Source: Arthrobacter castelli DSM 16402 (lineage in GTDB: Bacteria; Actinomycetota; Actinomycetes; Actinomycetales; Micrococcaceae). From it: 64,000 bases of DNA. Positions 43,749-53,269 of the stretch are shown here, one piece after another. Numbering within the stretch: position 1 is the first letter of the stretch; every line of letters begins with the position of its first letter. Position numbers and translations under genes: made by a program. The stretch lies in the NCBI RefSeq assembly GCF_000430705.1, contig NZ_AUMN01000012.1:1-64000 (forward strand). The letters are read 5' to 3'. Below the pieces are notes generated by a model that did no database searches, was not told where the DNA came from, and saw only the letters and a program-made list of their open reading frames with translations.

Positions 43749-44255
43749 ATGAACCAGTCACAGAATGATTTACACAATGATTCCGCGACGTATTCACACG
43801 TCATGCTCGTCACCGGTGCACGTAGCTGGGATGATCAGGCACTGATGCGTTCAACTTTCAACGACGCCTGGCGATTCTGGGGATCAGGGCATATGGCCCG
43901 GCCGCTGTTGGTGTGCGGGGACGCCGGCGACGGTGCCGATGCCATGGCCGGGCGGGTGTGGCGCAACGCGGGCTTCGACACCAAAGTCGTTGCCGCCGAT
44001 TGGTCCACCCGTGGGAAGAAAGCCGGCCTGCTGCGCAATCAGCAGATGGTCAACCTTGTCGCAGAGCTTCGCGAGCAGGGCAGCGACGTGCTGTGCACGG
44101 CCTTCATCGACGTCTGTCGAAAACCTCGATGCCCGAAGCGCGACGATGAACAGCTCATGCCTGCTGCGGGCGGTCATTACTCACATGGGACGATGCATGC
44201 CCGGGCCGCGGCGCTGAAAGCGGGTATCACCACTATCGACGTGCTGCGTCCATAG
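43749..44255 (+). CDS. SLOG-superfamily (DUF2493/YspA-like) protein
   Basis: A 168-residue Rossmann-like protein: VMLVTGARSWDDQALM, LLVCGDAGDGADAMAGRVW and AADWSTRGKKAGLLRNQQMV follow the DUF2493/YspA pattern, whose members are proposed nucleotide-ligand sensors. The region ending SHGTMHARAAALKAGI completes the fold. Ends before a bidirectional terminator. Confidence 0.8.
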   Translation: MNQSQNDLHNDSATYSHVMLVTGARSWDDQALMRSTFNDAWRFWGSGHMARPLLVCGDAGDGADAMAGRVWRNAGFDTKVVAADWSTRGKKAGLLRNQQMVNLVAELREQGSDVLCTAFIDVCRKPRCPKRDDEQLMPAAGGHYSHGTMHARAAALKAGITTIDVLRP

Positions 44256-44276
44256 CGACCATCAGTGGCAGGCACG

Positions 44277-44311
44277 AAAAGATCCCATGGTCGTTGACGA
44301 TGGGATCTTTT
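44277..44311. terminator. Bidirectional terminator
   Basis: AAAAGATCCCAT/ATGGGATCTTTT at 44277-44288 and 44300-44311 between the convergent SLOG and lsr2 genes; the A-run and T-run serve both strands. Confidence 0.85.
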
Positions 44312-44352
44312 CTGTTGATCAGCCGATCACGCACACCCGAGACGGATGACGC

Positions 44353-44697
44353 TCAATCGTTTTTCTTATCGCTGGCCAGCCCGTGCTCGGCCCGATATGC
44401 GGCCATGATCTTCTTCGGGATCCGACCATAGCCCTTGTCTTCATAACCCTTCTTTTTGGCCCAGGCACGGATGGCCGCGCGCTCTTCGACTGAGGTCTCG
44501 GGCACCTGCCTGGGTTTGGCCTGCTTCTCCTCGGCCTTCCGGGCCACCGTGACATACGTATCGAGATAGGCCTTCAGCTGCTCCTGCTCATCCGGGGTCA
44601 AGTCAACCTCATACCAATCGTCTCCCAGTCCGAAGGTGATCGTGGCCGCATCCGTTTTTCCGCTGATGTCTGATTCGATGATGTGTCGTGTAGCCAT
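44353..44697 (-). CDS. lsr2: Lsr2-family nucleoid protein
   Basis: A 114-residue Lsr2: N-terminal dimerisation domain (GLGDDWYEVDLTPDEQEQLK) and C-terminal DNA-binding domain (EERAAIRAWAKKKGYEDKGY, then GRIPKKIMAAYRAEHG). Lsr2 silences AT-rich foreign DNA by inserting an RGR loop in the minor groove. Here the first Arg of that loop is Tyr (KGYGRIP), which may change affinity. Plasmid copies may act as stealth proteins. Confidence 0.87.
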   Translation of the reverse strand: MATRHIIESDISGKTDAATITFGLGDDWYEVDLTPDEQEQLKAYLDTYVTVARKAEEKQAKPRQVPETSVEERAAIRAWAKKKGYEDKGYGRIPKKIMAAYRAEHGLASDKKND

Positions 44698-44800
44698 AGT
44701 CCCGAGATTAGCCTACTGAGTGGTCTATGAAAAGTCTTTCGGCAAAGAGGTGGCGCAACAACTAAGAACGCTGCTATATGAGCATAATTGACCGCTTTCC

Positions 44801-44817
44801 AGTGCTAAAATGGCACT
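44801..44817. promoter_or_regulatory. Small dyad between lsr2 and the DHH gene
   Basis: AGTGC (44801-44805) and GCACT (44813-44817) flank TAAAATG in the divergent AT-rich region upstream of the DHH gene; a plausible operator or part of the promoter. Confidence 0.35.
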
Positions 44818-44861
44818 AGTAGATACGAGTAAATTGTTTTCCACGCAAGGACCACACGACC

Positions 44862-46694
44862 ATGAATCAACCTTCCAATGATTCCACTCTGCTTCTGGAA
44901 GAAGCCTCAAAGACCACTGACCTGTTTGCTCTGCTCTGTCAGCGCAAGGGGTGGACTGATGAATACTTATCGGCGATAGACAATGCCGAACACGATTCGC
45001 TCAAGGATCTCGATACGCTGGTTGCCGCTCTCGAAGATATTCGGCTCGCCGGCGGCACCATCACCATTGCTCCGGACTTCGACATGGACGGCATCGCCTC
45101 GGGCGTGCTCGGCTATGCCGGCCTGAAAGAGCTCGGCTTCAACGTCAACCTCCACATACCCGACTACCGTCGCGGCCACGATCTCACCGTCGAAGATATT
45201 ACCGAGATCCACGATCGCTATCCGGACACCACGGCGTTGCTGACGTGCGACGGCGGCGTGAACTCGCACCCGGGCATCGCCGCCGCCAGGGCACTGGGCT
45301 GGACGACGATGGTCACCGACCACCACCAAGAGCTCGAACCCGGCTCGAGTGCCGACATCACCGTCGATCCCTGCCGCATCGATGAGACGTACGCGCTGCC
45401 CGGTATTTGCGGCGCTCACGTGCTCTATCAGGTCCTTCAGGCCTATGCCCTGGCTCATCAGCCGTTCAAGTTGTGGGCGATCCGGCTGCTGCGTCTGTTC
45501 GCCGGACTGGGCACTATCTCCGACGTCATGCCCATCCTCTACGAGAACCGCCAGCTGGTTCGTGATTCACGGTCGATCGCCCGTCTGCTATGGGTACCGG
45601 CACCAAAGACACATCAGTACGCCGACCCCGAGCCCGACAGGATCAACGTCGAGCACGCCACGCTGATGCAGTTGCTGCGCAACGAGCCGCATGATCCGGC
45701 ATTCATTGCGGCCTTCGAAGGTTTCGCGGTAATGCTCAAGGCTTTCGCGATCGGCGGCAAAGTCCGTGACATCGACAGCATCAACGAGGGCTTCTACGGC
45801 TTCTACGTCGCACCGGCGATGAACAGCCCGCGCCGTACCGGCTCACCGTTGGAAGACTGCTTCGCCGTCTTCACCGGCCAATCGGCCGGCGAGAAGCTCG
45901 CGGCCATGGACCGGGTGATCGAAAACAACGAGGTCCGCAAGGAACTGACCACCCGCTATATGGAAGAAATCGTCGAAGGTGACCAGCCGCTGGCCCCCTG
46001 GGTCTACTTCTCCGGGGCAAACCATGGCATGTTCGGCCTGCTGGCCTCCCAGATAATGCGCGCAAACGGCCACCCGGTCGTGGTGCTGGCCCGGCCCGCC
46101 ACGGCCGGTGAGCCGGTCAGCGGATCGGCGCGTGCGCCCGGCTGGTTCGACGTCATCGCCACCCTGGACGGATACGAGAACCTCACGGCCATCGGTCATC
46201 GACAGGCCTGCGGCGTCAAGCTCGCATCAGCGGCCGCCCTGGACCAGCTGGTGACGATCCTCGCAGACGCCACCCGCGTGCTGCTGTTGACCGCCGGGGA
46301 CAACCTCGGACCGGCCGCCGACCTCACCCTGGGACCCGACGAGGCACACGACGCACCGCTGACCGATGCAGAACCACTGATCGAGTTGGTACGGCGCTTA
46401 GAGACTCTGCGCCCGTTTGGCCACGGTTTCACCGAACCGGTCGTCGAGCTGGTCGTGGACCCGGCCACGGCCCGGCTGGACCGGATCGGCTCCGAGCGCC
46501 AGCATCTGCGTCTTCTCACCCACACGGGTATGGCCCTGTTGTGGTGGAACGCCGCCGCGAACCAGGGCGATCGACTGGATGGTGTGGTTGCCGACCCCGC
46601 TGTACACGGGCCTGCCCGGTTCATCGGCAAACTGCAGCTGAACACGTTCCGCGGCGAGACTCGTCTCCAGGCCGTCATCAACGAACAGCTGTGA
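44862..46694 (+). CDS. RecJ-like DHH-family phosphoesterase/exonuclease
   Basis: A 610-residue protein with DHH motif I APDFDMDGIASG (Asp72, Asp74, Asp76), TCDGGVNSHPG, the namesake VTDHHQE (Asp153-His154-His155) and a C-terminal DHHA1-like part with NHGMFGLLASQI and RPFGHGFTEPVVEL. This fits RecJ-type single-strand 5' exonucleases, though it is divergent. It follows a divergent promoter shared with lsr2, and its stop overlaps the CPBP start. Probably supports plasmid replication or recombination. Confidence 0.8.
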   Translation: MNQPSNDSTLLLEEASKTTDLFALLCQRKGWTDEYLSAIDNAEHDSLKDLDTLVAALEDIRLAGGTITIAPDFDMDGIASGVLGYAGLKELGFNVNLHIPDYRRGHDLTVEDITEIHDRYPDTTALLTCDGGVNSHPGIAAARALGWTTMVTDHHQELEPGSSADITVDPCRIDETYALPGICGAHVLYQVLQAYALAHQPFKLWAIRLLRLFAGLGTISDVMPILYENRQLVRDSRSIARLLWVPAPKTHQYADPEPDRINVEHATLMQLLRNEPHDPAFIAAFEGFAVMLKAFAIGGKVRDIDSINEGFYGFYVAPAMNSPRRTGSPLEDCFAVFTGQSAGEKLAAMDRVIENNEVRKELTTRYMEEIVEGDQPLAPWVYFSGANHGMFGLLASQIMRANGHPVVVLARPATAGEPVSGSARAPGWFDVIATLDGYENLTAIGHRQACGVKLASAAALDQLVTILADATRVLLLTAGDNLGPAADLTLGPDEAHDAPLTDAEPLIELVRRLETLRPFGHGFTEPVVELVVDPATARLDRIGSERQHLRLLTHTGMALLWWNAAANQGDRLDGVVADPAVHGPARFIGKLQLNTFRGETRLQAVINEQL

Positions 46695-47512
46695 CCGGCG
46701 ACCGCCGCCGATCACAGTCGGCAAATACCGCCGCAACGACCGGGTCCGCAGCGTTGGGCCGGTCGCGGGCTCTGATGCACGATGCCGGTTACAGCGCCGC
46801 CATCGTGATCGCAGCCGTCGGCGCATATCTCGTGCTCTCGGCCGTGGTGCTTGGTGTTATTGACGATCCGATCATCGCCACGCTGGCCGTGGACGGGCTG
46901 GTCATAGCAACGGTGCTCGGCCTCAGGGCGCTGCGGCCGCAGTGGCTGTCTTATACCCCGCCCGCACAGCCGTCCGGTTTTTGGCCCTGGGCACTGCCCG
47001 CGTTCTGCCTGGCCTTTTTGGCCGGTCAGAGTGCGGCGCTGGGTCTGTACGAACTGGTCGGCTCGGCCGGGTTCGATGCCGCCGCCGATACACGGGAAGC
47101 CTCGAATCCGATACTGGTGCTGACATTGACCCTGGTGGCAGCACCGGTGTGCGAGGAGGCGATGATGCGCGGGCTTCTGTATCCGCTGCTGCGCCGGCGC
47201 GTGTCCGTTCTCGTTTCCGCACTGATCAGTGCAACAGTCTTTGCCGCAATGCACGCCAACATGGTCCAGGCCGCCGCGACGATTCCGATGGCACTGCTGC
47301 TGGCGATGGTCTATGAACGCACACGGACGTTGTGGCCGGTAATGGTGCTGCACGCGGTGTTCAATCTGGCCGCGATGCTTGTTCCGCTGGCGGTCATCGC
47401 AGCACTGTCCACACCGGTGATGACAGTGCTGCTGCTGGCGGCGTACATCCTCGCCCTGGCCCGTGTCTTCGCCCGAATCCAAGCCGGCCCGCAAGGGGGC
47501 CCGTGCTTGTAG
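46691..47512 (+). CDS. CPBP-family intramembrane metalloprotease
   Basis: About 273 residues with six or more helices and the CPBP motifs CEEAMMRGLLYP (Glu155, Glu156, Arg160), FAAMHAN and LHAVFN. GTG at 46691 overlaps the DHH stop (GTGA). These proteases process membrane proteins, and some give immunity to bacteriocins. Its partner on the plasmid is unknown. Confidence 0.82.
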   Translation: MTGDRRRSQSANTAATTGSAALGRSRALMHDAGYSAAIVIAAVGAYLVLSAVVLGVIDDPIIATLAVDGLVIATVLGLRALRPQWLSYTPPAQPSGFWPWALPAFCLAFLAGQSAALGLYELVGSAGFDAAADTREASNPILVLTLTLVAAPVCEEAMMRGLLYPLLRRRVSVLVSALISATVFAAMHANMVQAAATIPMALLLAMVYERTRTLWPVMVLHAVFNLAAMLVPLAVIAALSTPVMTVLLLAAYILALARVFARIQAGPQGGPCL

Positions 47513-47868
47513 GGTTCCGACCTGCCTGTCATCGACGACGAAGGGCTGTGACATGCAGTTTCATTTTCACTGCCCACGCTGAAATGCTGCGTTTCGTGAC
47601 ATTTTCCTACAGTCAGATCCAAACGCTACACATCTGGCGATCCTCGACGGGCCGTCTCCATTTCGGATCCGTCGAATGCATAAATATTCGTTCTGGAGCA
47701 GTCTTTCTGAGTAGTGCAAACAGCTTCGGCTTCATCGCCATCACCAAACTCATACCTGGATGGCAACGTGTCGCATTTGGAGATGGCCCATTGAACATGC
47801 CCCTAATGATGCCGCCCAGTCGGGGCGGCATCACCAGGGGCATGCAAGTCTGTGTCGAAAATTATTCC
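47513..47868. other. Intergenic junction with long imperfect hairpin
   Basis: No gene recognised. CATGCCCCT-GATGCCGCCC pairs with GGGCGGCATC-AGGGGCATG across 47796-47844 (about 19 pairs, a three-base internal mismatch), just beyond the 3' end of the amino-acid transporter operon. No clear T-run; possibly its terminator or a junction repeat. Confidence 0.45.
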
Positions 47869-48807
47869 TTAGCCGGCGAGGGGCCCGCCTGAGTTGACTG
47901 GTATCTTGGGCAACGCTAGGTCTTCAAGCCCGTAGCTAGATATCAGTTCGCGGTACGCCCCAGTTTCTACGAGTTTCAGCAGGGCTGCTCTAAGTGCTTC
48001 CCGAAAATCGGCGTTGTCCTTGTGTACTCCAATGCCGTAAACCCCTGGGTCAGGCTGAAGCCAGAGCGTCTTGAACGTTTCGGGATTCTGCCGGACGTTG
48101 TATAGGATTGAAGGAGCGTCGATCCAGGCGGCGTCATCCTGACCGCTTTTGACCGCCAAGACAGCTGCTGCTCCGTTTTTGTAACCAATACCCTTGATCG
48201 GCGCTTCTCCCTTTTCCTCGCATTTTTCTGAAGCAGACTGGATTAGGCCCTGCTGCCGGGTGCCGACAATGAATGCGATTGATGCACCACACAGTTCAGC
48301 AGGGGAGGCGACCTTGTCTTTCTCGAAGTCGGCTGAGACCATAATCCCGGTTCCGGATTGCATGTAATCGATAAAGTCGATGTTCGTCCGCCGCTCTTCA
48401 TAGTCGCCAATCGAACCTATTACATCAAATCGTTTCGCTTCGAGTCCGGGCACCATGGAGTCAAAGGAACCCTTCTGGATATTAACTTCGAGCCCCATTA
48501 CTTGGCCTGCTGCTCGTAACAAGTCGGGTGCAAATCCCGTGATCTCTCCAGCAGAGTTGACGAACTTAACAGGAGGCACATCGGGATTGATAGAGACTTT
48601 GAATGACCCCCGTTCCTGGTACTCTTCGGGTACCATGGATGCAATATCAGGGTCGGTCTCATACTTCTGTTGCGCGGCTCCGGACTTGGGTGCTGAGTCG
48701 GGCGCCGAAGCACCGCCCGTCGGGCTGGTCGCTCCTGGGTTTGAACAGGCGCTGATAGTCATTACTGCGACCAAAGCCAGGCCGCTTATGCTTAGCTTGT
48801 TCTTCAT
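47869..48807 (-). CDS. Amino-acid ABC transporter substrate-binding lipoprotein
   Basis: A 312-residue family-3 binding protein: lipobox ISAC with Ala/Gly/Ser linker, then FKVSINPDVPPVKFVNSAGE, GFAPDLLRAAGQVMG and IGSIGDYEERR. Last gene of the leftward opine/amino-acid operon. The ligand is probably an amino-acid derivative; the neighbours favour an opine. Confidence 0.88.
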   Translation of the reverse strand: MKNKLSISGLALVAVMTISACSNPGATSPTGGASAPDSAPKSGAAQQKYETDPDIASMVPEEYQERGSFKVSINPDVPPVKFVNSAGEITGFAPDLLRAAGQVMGLEVNIQKGSFDSMVPGLEAKRFDVIGSIGDYEERRTNIDFIDYMQSGTGIMVSADFEKDKVASPAELCGASIAFIVGTRQQGLIQSASEKCEEKGEAPIKGIGYKNGAAAVLAVKSGQDDAAWIDAPSILYNVRQNPETFKTLWLQPDPGVYGIGVHKDNADFREALRAALLKLVETGAYRELISSYGLEDLALPKIPVNSGGPLAG

Positions 48808-48906
48808 GGGTCTCTATCTCCTTTGATACCGATGACACATTTGTCGGTGAGTCAGATCCGATTGTTTTATTTCGCGATGACAGTCAATGGGTTACCATCC
48901 AGGGCC

Positions 48907-49683
48907 TTAGGAAGCCACGACGGAAGAGAAAAACTCTCGAGCTCGCTGGTGAGAAGAGTTGTGAACGACTTGTTTTGGAGAGCCTCGCTCTATCACTTCC
49001 CCATCGGCCATCATCACGACCTCGTCGGCCACATCCTGCGCAAACGCCATTTCATGGGTCACGATCAACATGGTGGAGCCCTGTTCGGCGAGTGACTTGA
49101 TGACGGCTAGCACTTCGCCTACCAATTCCGGGTCAAGGGCGCTCGTAGGCTCGTCGAATAACAAAATCTCAGGTTCCATGGCCAGTGCCCTCGCGATGGC
49201 GACTCGTTGCTGCTGGCCACCTGAGAGTTCATTTGGATATCGGTCTTTCTTGTGTTCCAAGCCGACCCGTTCTAGCAGCTGCAGAGCCGCTGCCCTCGCA
49301 GATTTGCGGCTGTGTCCTCGTACAGTAATCGGCGCAAGCGTCACATTCTCCATAACAGTACGATTGGGAAATAGGTTGAAGGTTTGGAATACCATTCCGA
49401 AGTTTAGCTTCTGTAGACGCGCTTGCTTGGATGAAACCGGAACGCGGTGTTGTCCCCGGACAGTTTGACCAATCATCTCTCCCTTAAAGAACACTGCACC
49501 TCCGTCAATTTCTTCTAGTCCGTTGATGGTGCGAAGCAATGTACTCTTGCCAGAGCCGGAAGGGCCAACGATGCATGTGACGCTTCCTGGGGCAATTTCA
49601 ATGTCAACACCCTTCAATGCAACGAAACTACCGAACTGTTTGGTGATTGCAACAAGTTCAAGTATTGGTTTTGCCACGTTCAT
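48907..49683 (-). CDS. Amino-acid ABC transporter ATPase
   Basis: A 258-residue polar amino-acid type ATPase: Walker A GPSGSGKST, signature LSGGQQQR, Walker B ILLFDEPTSALDPE and the switch His in VTHEM. Its start overlaps the permease stop by 4 bases. Confidence 0.93.
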   Translation of the reverse strand: MNVAKPILELVAITKQFGSFVALKGVDIEIAPGSVTCIVGPSGSGKSTLLRTINGLEEIDGGAVFFKGEMIGQTVRGQHRVPVSSKQARLQKLNFGMVFQTFNLFPNRTVMENVTLAPITVRGHSRKSARAAALQLLERVGLEHKKDRYPNELSGGQQQRVAIARALAMEPEILLFDEPTSALDPELVGEVLAVIKSLAEQGSTMLIVTHEMAFAQDVADEVVMMADGEVIERGSPKQVVHNSSHQRAREFFSSVVAS

Positions 49684-50648
49684 CGAATGTCTCCGTCCGC
49701 AATAGTGGATGTTCTGGTTTCCACTTTCTCTGTCGGTTCGCGTTGCTCTTCTTTGTCCGTTCTCCGATCAAAACCCCGGCCAAACCGTTTTTCGAGGAGC
49801 GATTGTCCGTACATTGCGATGGATGTGAGGGTGAGGTACCAAATGACCGCCACGGTGAGCAGGGGAATAGTTTGGAAATTTGTTGCATAGATCAATTTCG
49901 CTGTGGTCAAAAGTTCTGTGTATCCGATTACCGAGACCAAGGATGTATTTTTGAACATCGTAATGATCTCATTGGCCATAGGTGGCGTGATCACGCGAAT
50001 GGATTGCGGGCCGATCACTCTAGTGTAGGTCGTTAACGGGGACAGTCCCACAGCCCGACAGGCTTCAAATTGTCCTCTATCGACAGCGATAATCCCAGAC
50101 CTGAAGACTTCCGCCGACTTTCCACCGAGGTAGAGGGACAGACCAAGCACGGCTGCAGTGAAGCGGGAAATCACTTCGTTAGTTGGGACTTCGAACAATG
50201 ATGGGCCAAACGGGATACCGATGCCGAGGGAGGGTACTAAGGCGGCAAGAAAGAAGATCATTAATAAGAGCACCAGTAAAGGGGTAGCCCTGATCACCCA
50301 TATGTACATGGCAGCGAGTTTTCGCAATACGGCTAGGGGTGACAATTTCGCCCACGCTACCAGTATGCCGATGAACAAACCCAAAAGGGTAGTAATGAGG
50401 GTCAGTGTTATAGTGTTTAACAGACCCTGCAATATGCGTTGGCCAAATAGGTACTCGAAAACCAGAGGCCAGTTCCAGTTTTCGTTGAAAACAAAGAATT
50501 CCAGGCCTACGAAGAATACATATACTGCCAATACAATACTTGCCCATTTTGCAATACTTGGGCGTGGTTTGATCGGTAATAAGGCTTCGGCCCTTATTTC
50601 GCCTTTATCGGTCAGGCGCTGTGCCGTCCGTTCAGTGGGTGTTTTCAT
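49680..50648 (-). CDS. Amino-acid ABC transporter permease
   Basis: A 322-residue HisM/GlnP-type permease with an extended N-terminus, at least five helices and the EAA loop FEACRAVGLSPLTTYTRVI. Overlaps the opine dehydrogenase gene by 17 bases upstream and the ATPase by 4 downstream. One permease gene suggests a homodimer. Confidence 0.9.
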   Translation of the reverse strand: MKTPTERTAQRLTDKGEIRAEALLPIKPRPSIAKWASIVLAVYVFFVGLEFFVFNENWNWPLVFEYLFGQRILQGLLNTITLTLITTLLGLFIGILVAWAKLSPLAVLRKLAAMYIWVIRATPLLVLLLMIFFLAALVPSLGIGIPFGPSLFEVPTNEVISRFTAAVLGLSLYLGGKSAEVFRSGIIAVDRGQFEACRAVGLSPLTTYTRVIGPQSIRVITPPMANEIITMFKNTSLVSVIGYTELLTTAKLIYATNFQTIPLLTVAVIWYLTLTSIAMYGQSLLEKRFGRGFDRRTDKEEQREPTEKVETRTSTIADGDIR

Positions 50649-51831
50649 GTGCCGCCTCGGTTTCGCTTGTGACTATCGCCTGGATGTTATGCATGAACAG
50701 CCCTGGACGCGGTCTTTGCTTCCATGTTGAGAAGGCCTCGTCATTCTGCACCAGGTCCTTCATGGTTTTGACTGTGAGGTCGTCGAGGTTGAGATTGCGG
50801 GCCGTTCTGCCAAGATCACGGAAATCACGCCCAAGTAGGGCACTCGACATGGTTATCAGCGCGTTCGATATTGGGACCGGCACAGTGGCGATCTCAGCAA
50901 GGGACAGCAAGGGAACTACTCCGGCGAAGGTGTCTTCCCACAGGAAGCGGTGATTCAGGTGCTCGGGCGAAGAGGACTTCGCATACATGGCGCATCCCTG
51001 AATTGATTCGTACAAGCTGCCTTCCGGGGCAGAAACCGTCTGCGTGAGGTAGTCGGACAGCGTCGTTGATTCATAGCCGAACGCCCTTGCGACGGCCAGG
51101 CGCTCCTTATCGAACTGTTGGATCACTGCCGCGATGCTCGGGGTGATCCCGTCAACATAGTAAAGAAATTTTCCGCCTTGGGCTTCTACCCTGCCAGCGT
51201 TCAAAACCATGGGAACGACATGTAGGGCCGGGCCCATGTTGTTGAATGCGGATCGCAATACGTCGTCCACGGCAACGAATGAGAATTCCGGAAGCAGGAC
51301 GTCGAAGACGTCGGCCCGACCACTGGGGAGGCTGGCGATCTCAACGCCGTCCTTACGGCCACCGATGCGAACGGTGGCCGGGTCCGTGGCCCGGCTTCCA
51401 AATACCGTTGTCGACGTTTCACCGATGAGCAGGTCACCGGTGAACCCACCGGTGATAAGTCCCTGCCACATGTCGATGGTCCCGAGCGTCCCGGATGCCA
51501 TGAGGATGAGCCGCTGAGAGCTTGAAATATGCGGAGCCAGTTGGCTGCCGACACTCTGATAAGCATCGGTGGTGGTATTGACGAGAATAACGTCCGCGCC
51601 GGAAATCGCTGCGCCAATATCGGTGGTGACTTCTTGGATAGGCGCAAATCCCTCGATGACTCCTTGGACTTCGAGGCCGCCGCGATCACTTATCGGTTTC
51701 AACCACCGGTTAACTTCTTCGTCATCATCACGGTTCCATAGGTTGACTTGGTATCCGGACAATGCGAGGAAGCCGGCGATGGCCTGCCCGCTACTGCCTG
51801 CCCCGATCACCGTAACTGTGCGTGCCTTCAT
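50632..51831 (-). CDS. Octopine/nopaline (opine) dehydrogenase family enzyme
   Basis: A 399-residue NAD(P)-dependent enzyme: Rossmann loop VIGAGSSGQAIAGFLA at the N-terminus, and a C-terminal octopine-dehydrogenase domain with HRFLWEDTFAGVVPL, the region carrying the catalytic His and Asp. Such enzymes interconvert an opine with amino acid plus keto acid. In an uptake operon with a DadA-like oxidase, a catabolic or redox-linked role is likely. Which opine is unknown. Confidence 0.82.
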   Translation of the reverse strand: MKARTVTVIGAGSSGQAIAGFLALSGYQVNLWNRDDDEEVNRWLKPISDRGGLEVQGVIEGFAPIQEVTTDIGAAISGADVILVNTTTDAYQSVGSQLAPHISSSQRLILMASGTLGTIDMWQGLITGGFTGDLLIGETSTTVFGSRATDPATVRIGGRKDGVEIASLPSGRADVFDVLLPEFSFVAVDDVLRSAFNNMGPALHVVPMVLNAGRVEAQGGKFLYYVDGITPSIAAVIQQFDKERLAVARAFGYESTTLSDYLTQTVSAPEGSLYESIQGCAMYAKSSSPEHLNHRFLWEDTFAGVVPLLSLAEIATVPVPISNALITMSSALLGRDFRDLGRTARNLNLDDLTVKTMKDLVQNDEAFSTWKQRPRPGLFMHNIQAIVTSETEAAHENTH

Positions 51832-51873
51832 GTTTTGTCCTCCGTGGCTTCTTGCACTCGTTTATCCGGCGGT

Positions 51874-53064
51874 TCAGTTCTGAAACTGAACCTCTGTTGC
51901 CAAGTCGTTAAATCGCTGTAGGCCGAAATCGATGAGTGATGAGTGGCGGGTACCAGTCAGAATTTCCTCCGCGACCGTCTCCGCGAGGTGCGGAGCCAGC
52001 GTCACGCCGCTGTGGGTGGCGACGGTATAGTACCGCTGATCGGAGTCCAACCAGTCGGCGATTGTGACCCCGTCCGACGGGAGAACGCGATTACCGATCG
52101 TTGCCGTTGATATCTCAGCAGAATCCAACGCTGGCCAAAGGGCTCGGGCACGGTCAAGCAGAGCGTTCGGCACTTGCCACAAAGCCGGGTCCGCCGAATC
52201 CCACTGGCTTGCAGTCGGATGATCGGTTATTGTGACGCCGCCATTCGAGCTGGGCCTCATGGAAACGGTATCCGCGTGAATCACATGTTTGGGGCCTCCG
52301 GTAATCGGGGTCGTCGTGCAAGTCATCCCTACGGTCGGATGTTCCGTAATTGCTCCCGGTTCATGGGAGGCATCGATGGCTGTCGGAAGGGTCGGGAAGT
52401 CAACGCCTATCGCTGGGGTGAGCAACCGGATCCCATTGCCGGCGGTGAGTATGGTGACATCCGAACTGAACCATTCATCGATACCCGAGGCATTGCTGAC
52501 AAGGACCCCGTTCTCGGTGAGCGCAGTCGCCCGGTGATAGGGCATAAATCGCGCACCAGATTCGATGGCCTCGTTTACGAGAATCGAGCACATAAGGCTC
52601 GTATCAACCCATCCTTCACTGGGGAAATACGCCCCGCCGAGGGCGCTGCGGAGGTTTAAGGTGGGCTCCATCTCGGCAATATCGTCCAGAGGCAGCAGCT
52701 CAGCGCGATAGCCAATCTCTTGTAGCCGCGCCACCTGCGTTTCTAACTCATCCATTTGCTGATCACCGTGAGCAATTCTGATGTTGCCTATCTGATGAAA
52801 CCAGGGCCGTTTCCGGTCCGCTGCGGACCAGCGTTCGTATGCATGCAGGCCCAGAGCGTTCAACTCCGCATAGCTTTGTGGCTCTTTACCGTTTGAGTTG
52901 ACCCAAGCAAAGCTCGCTGCCGTTGTACCGTTACCAACCTCACCCGAATCTAATAACGTCACTTCGCAGCCGCGACGTGCCAGTTCCCTTGTCAGCGAGC
53001 ACCCAATCACTCCTGCTCCTATCACCAGAATCGATTGGTTTCTACGCGCATTCGTACTTGACAT
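51874..53064 (-). CDS. FAD-dependent amino-acid/opine oxidase (DadA-like)
   Basis: A 396-residue DAO-fold flavoprotein: FAD site ILVIGAGVIGCSLTRELARR, GTTAASFAWVNSNGKEP and a C-terminal VATHSGVTLAPHLAETVAEE. Start at ATG 53064 behind GAGGA; an in-frame ATG at 53091 adds 9 residues. Such enzymes oxidise secondary or D-amino acids, including opines in OoxB/NoxB-type systems. First gene of the leftward operon. Confidence 0.85.
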   Translation of the reverse strand: MSSTNARRNQSILVIGAGVIGCSLTRELARRGCEVTLLDSGEVGNGTTAASFAWVNSNGKEPQSYAELNALGLHAYERWSAADRKRPWFHQIGNIRIAHGDQQMDELETQVARLQEIGYRAELLPLDDIAEMEPTLNLRSALGGAYFPSEGWVDTSLMCSILVNEAIESGARFMPYHRATALTENGVLVSNASGIDEWFSSDVTILTAGNGIRLLTPAIGVDFPTLPTAIDASHEPGAITEHPTVGMTCTTTPITGGPKHVIHADTVSMRPSSNGGVTITDHPTASQWDSADPALWQVPNALLDRARALWPALDSAEISTATIGNRVLPSDGVTIADWLDSDQRYYTVATHSGVTLAPHLAETVAEEILTGTRHSSLIDFGLQRFNDLATEVQFQN

Positions 53065-53269
53065 AAGACCGTCCTCATTGATCGTTTTCATTTCTTAGCT
53101 CCCCTTATGGAGAAGGGTGTAATTTACGTCGACTCCCTCGAGTCGATTGGTTGAACCAAGTTGTGACCAGTCGTGTCGATGAGAGCCAACCGTCATGCCA
53201 CCGTTGGCGGTTTCACCGCCACCGGCCATGAGATGGCTGATTCGGCTGATTGTGTTGACTTATGGGTGG

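Noticed and set aside
46712-47554. 280-codon minus frame over the CPBP protease
   Set aside because: His/Gln/Arg-rich antisense of a membrane protein; the plus strand has the EExxxR and HxxxN motifs.
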